A DNA stretch of 28,543 nt from JAYWIG01 sp043789035. GTDB taxonomy: Bacteria; Pseudomonadota; Gammaproteobacteria; Burkholderiales; Burkholderiaceae_E. The position numbers and the translations under genes were made by a program. Positions within the stretch are counted from its first letter, which is position 1, and the number at the start of each line of letters is the position of its first letter. Shown one piece after another: positions 25,192-28,543 of this stretch. The notes under the pieces were generated by a model that was not told the DNA's origin, did no database searches, and worked only from the letters and a program-made list of their open reading frames with translations. Location: positions 1-28,543 of the forward strand of contig JAYWIG010000318.1 in the NCBI GenBank assembly GCA_043789035.1, in the 5' to 3' direction.

Positions 25192-26109
25192 ATGAATAAA
25201 TTTACTACTGGTTTCGTATTTGACAATGAAGATCCGTCGTTAGACTGTCCTTCTATTGCAGAGCTGCAAGTTGCGCTTGAAAAAAGGCGTCCAAAAACGC
25301 TGAAACTATTTGGCGATTGGCGGGGGCTTGAAGCCCTGCCTGAGTTTTTGACATCATCGGTTGAAAGCTTATGGATATCAGGCGAAAAACTAAAAGAGAT
25401 ACCGGAATTAAGTTCCTTCAAGAAAACAAAGCGCCTTATTATCCACTCGTCGACACCGCCACTAGTTAATTTTGAGGGTCTTGAGAGTTTAGAAAGCTGT
25501 GACATTCAGTGGCGTGATATGCGATCACTGAGTGTGTTAAACCTGACCCCAATTTCCACGTTGGCATTAGATGGATTCAAATCAGCAGATTTCAATGGCT
25601 GGCCAATCAACTCAAAGCTCACGTCGCTTGCATTGACCAAAACGGCCATTATTAACTGTCAAGGGATAGGTGCGTTATCGCATCTAAATATCCTAGATAT
25701 TAGAAGAGCAAGCAATCTCAACAGTTTTGAAGGCATTGGGAAACCCTTAGCTTCAGTTTATTTAATGGATGCGCCAAAGCTTACGTGTTTGAATCTTAAT
25801 AGTGCCAAAGCGACGATTCGTTCTATTATGTTACTAGGCGTTAACGCTTGCATCGATTTATCTGATGCTTATGATTGCAAGCAGCTCGAGACTCTCATTG
25901 TTGCAGGCAGCCTGGATATACAGTTCGAGTGGCATAAGGCAGTAGAGCTTCCGAAACTACAACGCGTTCAAGGAGTCTGGAATTCGGAAGATTACTCCGA
26001 GCAGGATATCGTAAATCTTGCCGAAAATAATGGAAAACGAGTCAAGAAACTTGAATTTTCAGGCAAAGGAAAGAAAAGGTGGTTGCTTGCTGAATTTGAC
26101 ATTTCATAA
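25192..26109 (+). CDS. Leucine-rich-repeat protein, likely immunity protein for the GIY-YIG tip
   Basis: The start lies 2 nt after the stop of the RHS gene, so translation is coupled, the typical place for the cognate immunity gene. The 305-aa protein has repeated leucine/isoleucine-rich segments of about 22-24 residues, such as LEALPEFLTSSVESLWISG and LSHLNILDIRRASNLNSFEG, fitting an LRR-like solenoid. No signal peptide is seen, so it acts in the cytoplasm, where the toxin would cut DNA. Immunity proteins of this LRR type are known in polymorphic-toxin loci. It probably binds and blocks the nuclease tip; the pairing is inferred from position. Confidence 0.75.
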   Translation: MNKFTTGFVFDNEDPSLDCPSIAELQVALEKRRPKTLKLFGDWRGLEALPEFLTSSVESLWISGEKLKEIPELSSFKKTKRLIIHSSTPPLVNFEGLESLESCDIQWRDMRSLSVLNLTPISTLALDGFKSADFNGWPINSKLTSLALTKTAIINCQGIGALSHLNILDIRRASNLNSFEGIGKPLASVYLMDAPKLTCLNLNSAKATIRSIMLLGVNACIDLSDAYDCKQLETLIVAGSLDIQFEWHKAVELPKLQRVQGVWNSEDYSEQDIVNLAENNGKRVKKLEFSGKGKKRWLLAEFDIS

Positions 26110-26372
26110 TCTCAAATGTGTAGTGTCCTGGGCAAGAGGTAAAAAGCAATTGGAGTGGCGTGGTGAGAAATGCCAATCAACATCGCGCTTCTAATAAAAA
26201 TAAAGGTGATGTTTGGTCAGCGGCTGCTTTGGCATTCGTCAGTTGTGGGTACTGAACAGGAATCATGCCAAATTCCATTAGATTACAGCTTGGTCCCAGG
26301 GCCAAACTGCCTGTCGTGGACGGTTTGGGCTAGTGCCAAAGCGATTGAAATCTCTCGGATGAAAATTTAATC
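26110..26372. other. Gap between immunity genes
   Basis: No convincing gene was found. A 66-aa open frame at 26170-26370 lacks a ribosome binding site and looks like chance. Another frame encodes a short stretch beginning VVRNANQHRASNKN that stops after about 31 residues. It could be the tail of a decayed toxin tip or immunity gene, but there is no RHS-core match to support this. Confidence 0.35.
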
Positions 26373-26903
26373 ATGTTTACTAACTCGCTTTGGACATTTT
26401 CTTTTTACATTGATGATGCAGAAGAGATTTCAATTCGCGAGGCACTCATGCAGGAAGGTCTCACGTCTAATATTCTCCAAAAAGTCCCTTTGTATCCTTG
26501 CCGTCGTGTGCCAGCCGTGTGCACCATGCATCATGGAGAACCACTCGGTGATCCTGTTGCAACCGCAGGGCAACTTACTCTGGCAGCAAATCTTGGGCGG
26601 CGTGGACTAGTGGATGCATATATATTTGGTGGAACCAGGAGTGGACTCTTACGACGTTCAAAACAAAAAGTGAGCGGACAATGGGTGGCAGTAGCGTTAG
26701 CAATTGCCGAACGGCCCAATATGTCGATTGACGAAAACGAGCTTCGACAGGCCCTTTTAAGGATAAAAGAAGCTCGTGCCAGCGGCAGTGGCAGTGAGTG
26801 GGAAATTCAAAATCAATCTATAGAAGACGCAATTACATCGATACGTCACATCAATCGTTCAGTTGGAGCAAACTTCAAATTTGCAGATGAGTTGAAGGCC
26901 TAA
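26373..26903 (+). CDS. Hypothetical protein in the immunity array
   Basis: This 176-aa protein of unknown family starts MFTNSLWTFSFYIDDAEE. It has a central Gly-rich, slightly hydrophobic part (about 60-100) and a helical, charged C-terminal half (about 115-176). There is no signal peptide or clear membrane segment. No good ribosome binding site precedes the ATG. It lies between the LRR immunity gene and the ankyrin gene on the same strand, so it may be another immunity protein, perhaps for a toxin tip the locus no longer carries. The function cannot be read from the sequence. Confidence 0.55.
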   Translation: MFTNSLWTFSFYIDDAEEISIREALMQEGLTSNILQKVPLYPCRRVPAVCTMHHGEPLGDPVATAGQLTLAANLGRRGLVDAYIFGGTRSGLLRRSKQKVSGQWVAVALAIAERPNMSIDENELRQALLRIKEARASGSGSEWEIQNQSIEDAITSIRHINRSVGANFKFADELKA

Positions 26904-27004
26904 TTTGGAAGCTGGATAGTGAAATGTTACTTTAGGTTCACAATGGTTCCGGTGTATATAGTGCAAAAGATGAAATCGACTTGGTCGGGTTTTAGGTTTT
27001 AGTC

Positions 27005-27583
27005 ATGGATGAAAACTTGCTATTCAACCTTGCCTTCGAAAATGATGCGCAAGGTCTGACAAACGCTATATCCGCTGGATATGACCCGAATATTATTCAT
27101 CCTAGGGCTGGTCACACGCCGCTTCAGGTGGCGTGTGAGACCAACTCGCTAGAGGCGATCAGTATATTGCTTGGTATGGGTGCTGATCCAAATTTGCAAT
27201 TCACAAAAATTTCGAGAACGGGCGGGCTGTCTTTTAGAAATCGAGTAGCTCTCATGTATGTAAGCAGCACGGCAGCTACCGACATTCTTGCAAATGCTGG
27301 CGCAGATTTAGATATTTGTGATGATCAAGGGTGGTCTTCGCTAGCGCTTGCTGTTAAATCTTGCGAAGATGTACTAGTTCGCAAACTAGTTCAGTTGGGC
27401 GCAAGTACAGAATTGCAAGATCCACTACATATGAAATACCCAGCGCTGTTGAACATCTGTGAGGATAAGATGCAGTTCTTGGGTAGAATTAGCAAGGATG
27501 AACCAAATGCGGTGATAGATTCACGCTTGGTTGCATTGGAAAGTATAAGAAATATTCTAATCAACTTACCTGCTGCCAAATAA
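27005..27583 (+). CDS. Ankyrin-repeat protein, possible immunity protein
   Basis: This 192-aa cytoplasmic protein has at least two good ankyrin repeats: GHTPLQVACETNSLEAISIL with LGMGADPN (about 36-64), and a second around GWSSLALAVKSCEDVLVRKL with LGASTEL (about 108-137). A less regular repeat lies between them. Ankyrin proteins are common as immunity proteins in polymorphic-toxin loci, where they bind the toxin domain. It follows two other small genes on the same strand and precedes one with a 14-nt gap, so it is probably co-transcribed with that gene. Its partner is unknown. Confidence 0.75.
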   Translation: MDENLLFNLAFENDAQGLTNAISAGYDPNIIHPRAGHTPLQVACETNSLEAISILLGMGADPNLQFTKISRTGGLSFRNRVALMYVSSTAATDILANAGADLDICDDQGWSSLALAVKSCEDVLVRKLVQLGASTELQDPLHMKYPALLNICEDKMQFLGRISKDEPNAVIDSRLVALESIRNILINLPAAK

Positions 27584-27597
27584 ATGAAGGTGATGTA

Positions 27598-28182
27598 GTG
27601 CGTAAATCCCTGGGTCAATTTTCGGAAGCAAAAAAAGAATATTTGAATCCCCCAGCGTCGCAATTAGAAATAATTGATGCCATTAATGCGCTAGGCGAAG
27701 GTCTTAGACCTATTCTGGCTATTCATGAAGTTTTCAATGGCGAAATAACCTGGGGTGCTTTTCTACCTGCATACCGGCTTCTAAGCCTCACTGATATATC
27801 TGAATTGGTAGCAGCGTATTCGTATGTCTCGGAAATGTTGGAAGAAGACGAACTAGATCCATCAAGTGGTTTTGTTCCATTTATTTCTACGGACGTAAAA
27901 AGTGAAATTGGCTTGCTCAACAACCCACTGTCGCTTTTAGACAAATGTGTCGTCGAGTATGACGCTGAGCGTGGGACTTTTTTGCTTTGGTCAAAATCCA
28001 TAGATCAGTTCATCGATGCATTCTTCTCTTTGTCAGCAACAATATCTGTAACCAGCATGGTTGAAAGTAACGAAAGGTTTAGATTTTCGGCCCAGCAAAT
28101 CACATCACTAAGTAAGTGGCCAGACATTGTTTATCCCGTTATTGATACAACCGAGACTGATTTCCGCGAATTTATACGTTGA
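27598..28182 (+). CDS. Hypothetical protein, possibly SUKH (SMI1/KNR4)-like immunity protein
   Basis: This 194-aa protein starts at GTG 27598, supported by GAAGG (27586-27590) at 7-nt spacing and lying 14 nt after the ankyrin gene. It is acidic and cytoplasmic. The stretch FVPFISTDVKSEIGLL, followed by VVEYDAERGTFLLWSKSIDQ and FIDAFFS, resembles the beta-hairpin plus helix order of SUKH-fold immunity proteins. The N-terminal part is not recognised. The similarity is weak and by eye only. It ends 17 nt before the IS21 terminus and looks complete. Confidence 0.55.
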   Translation: MRKSLGQFSEAKKEYLNPPASQLEIIDAINALGEGLRPILAIHEVFNGEITWGAFLPAYRLLSLTDISELVAAYSYVSEMLEEDELDPSSGFVPFISTDVKSEIGLLNNPLSLLDKCVVEYDAERGTFLLWSKSIDQFIDAFFSLSATISVTSMVESNERFRFSAQQITSLSKWPDIVYPVIDTTETDFREFIR

Positions 28183-28214
28183 TTACCTTTTGGTGACAAT
28201 GTTGATTTCCACGC

Positions 28215-28250
28215 AAAACTGACCCAGGGTTTTCATCCAAAATTGACCCA
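28215..28250. repeat. Terminal direct repeats of the IS21-type element
   Basis: AAAACTGACCCA (28215-28226) and AAAATTGACCCA (28239-28250) differ by one base and are 24 bp apart. Tandem copies of such a motif at the element end are the transposase (IstA) binding sites of the IS21 family. Confidence 0.7.
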
Positions 28251-28271
28251 CCCTTGGTTGTCGAAGTTTAG

Positions 28272-28543
28272 CTACTGTTTTGTGGATAAGTCATTACTTT
28301 CGGTGTTGGGTTCTCCTGTTTTTTGAGTGTTGGGTTTTGTTCGCCGGGTGCGTGGTGCGGCAGAACTTTGTTTGAAGCGCCAAGAGTCGTTGCCGGTTTC
28401 GACGATATGGCAGTGATGGGTTAGCCGATCGAGCAAGGCCGTGGTCATCTTCGCATCGCTAAAGACTGAGGCCCATTCGGTGAAGCTCAGGTTGGTGGTG
28501 ATCATGACGCTGGTGCGTTCGTAGAGTTTGGATAACAGATGGA
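28272..28543 (-). CDS. istB: IS21-family helper ATPase IstB, C-terminal part (cut by the window edge)
   Basis: IstB is the AAA+ helper of the IstA transposase and selects and remodels target DNA. The visible 90 residues match the C-terminus of the family: LYERTSVMITTNLSFTEW, then FSDAKMTTALLDRLTHHCH and IVETGNDSWRFK, followed by a variable tail ending DLSTKQ. The frame continues to the last base of the window, so the Walker motifs lie outside. An internal ATG at 28505 is not the true start. Apparently intact as far as seen. Confidence 0.93.
   Translation of the reverse strand, partial: HLLSKLYERTSVMITTNLSFTEWASVFSDAKMTTALLDRLTHHCHIVETGNDSWRFKQSSAAPRTRRTKPNTQKTGEPNTESNDLSTKQ

Larger units (their letters stand above)
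28200..28543 (-). mobile_element. End of an IS21-family insertion sequence
   Basis: The segment begins at TGTTGATTTCC (28200), a typical IS21-type terminus with multiple short repeats, and continues into the istB gene read on the minus strand. Only one end of the element is in the window; istA and the other terminus lie beyond it. The IS lies 17 nt after the last immunity gene and does not interrupt a coding frame. The exact terminal base is uncertain because the target duplication cannot be compared. Confidence 0.8.

Noticed and set aside
26170..26370. 66-aa open frame between immunity genes
   Set aside because: No ribosome binding site and no recognisable features.
1..28543. tRNA, rRNA or CRISPR arrays
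   Set aside because: None recognised on reading either strand; no regularly spaced identical repeats and no tRNA-like clover-leaf arms were seen.

Overview
The window starts in the last 143 codons of glmS and then runs through about 28 kb that looks like a horizontally acquired island at attTn7, the classical Tn7 site just downstream of glmS. The GlmS C-terminus (ending in SVTVE) fits a beta- or gammaproteobacterium. The base composition and heavy use of alternative starts (GTG, TTG) in the island do not narrow this further. I cannot name a species.

Region 1, the mobile-element core (434-6885): a set of short TCCAAC-containing repeats lies just past glmS, with a candidate element end 25 nt after the stop codon. 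Next come a minus-strand XRE regulator plus membrane-protein pair, a divergent small DNA-binding protein, a short leader ORF, and tnsA-tnsB-tnsC overlapping by 4 nt at each junction. TnsA has most and TnsB all of the expected catalytic residues. No TnsD/TniQ or TnsE is present in the window, and the far end of the element is not seen.

Region 2, defence cargo (7375-14657): a small orphan gene is followed by a leftward three-gene operon encoding a sigma-like protein, a 134-aa protein and an ImmA/IrrE metallopeptidase. A 251-bp control region packed with inverted repeats separates it from a rightward operon. That operon is a type III (HORMA/TRIP13) CBASS module: TRIP13-like AAA+ ATPase, an uncharacterised 151-aa protein, a HORMA protein and a CD-NTase. 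The usual NucC effector is not seen. In its place are a DUF6602-like, PD-(D/E)XK-type protein and a four-helix membrane protein, then a singly anchored membrane protein. This combination of effectors and regulators is the part of the window most likely to be undescribed.

Region 3, toxin/immunity cargo (15086-28182): a giant secreted protein of about 3367 aa carries a signal peptide, cadherin/Ig-like repeats, an FG-GAP propeller, a CARDB domain and an RHS/YD-repeat shell. It ends in a GIY-YIG nuclease tip. Two nt later comes a leucine-rich-repeat immunity candidate, and three more small genes follow (unknown, ankyrin, possibly SUKH-like) that look like a stacked immunity array.

Region 4 (28200 to the end): the terminus of an IS21-family insertion sequence with the C-terminal part of istB on the minus strand, cut by the window edge.
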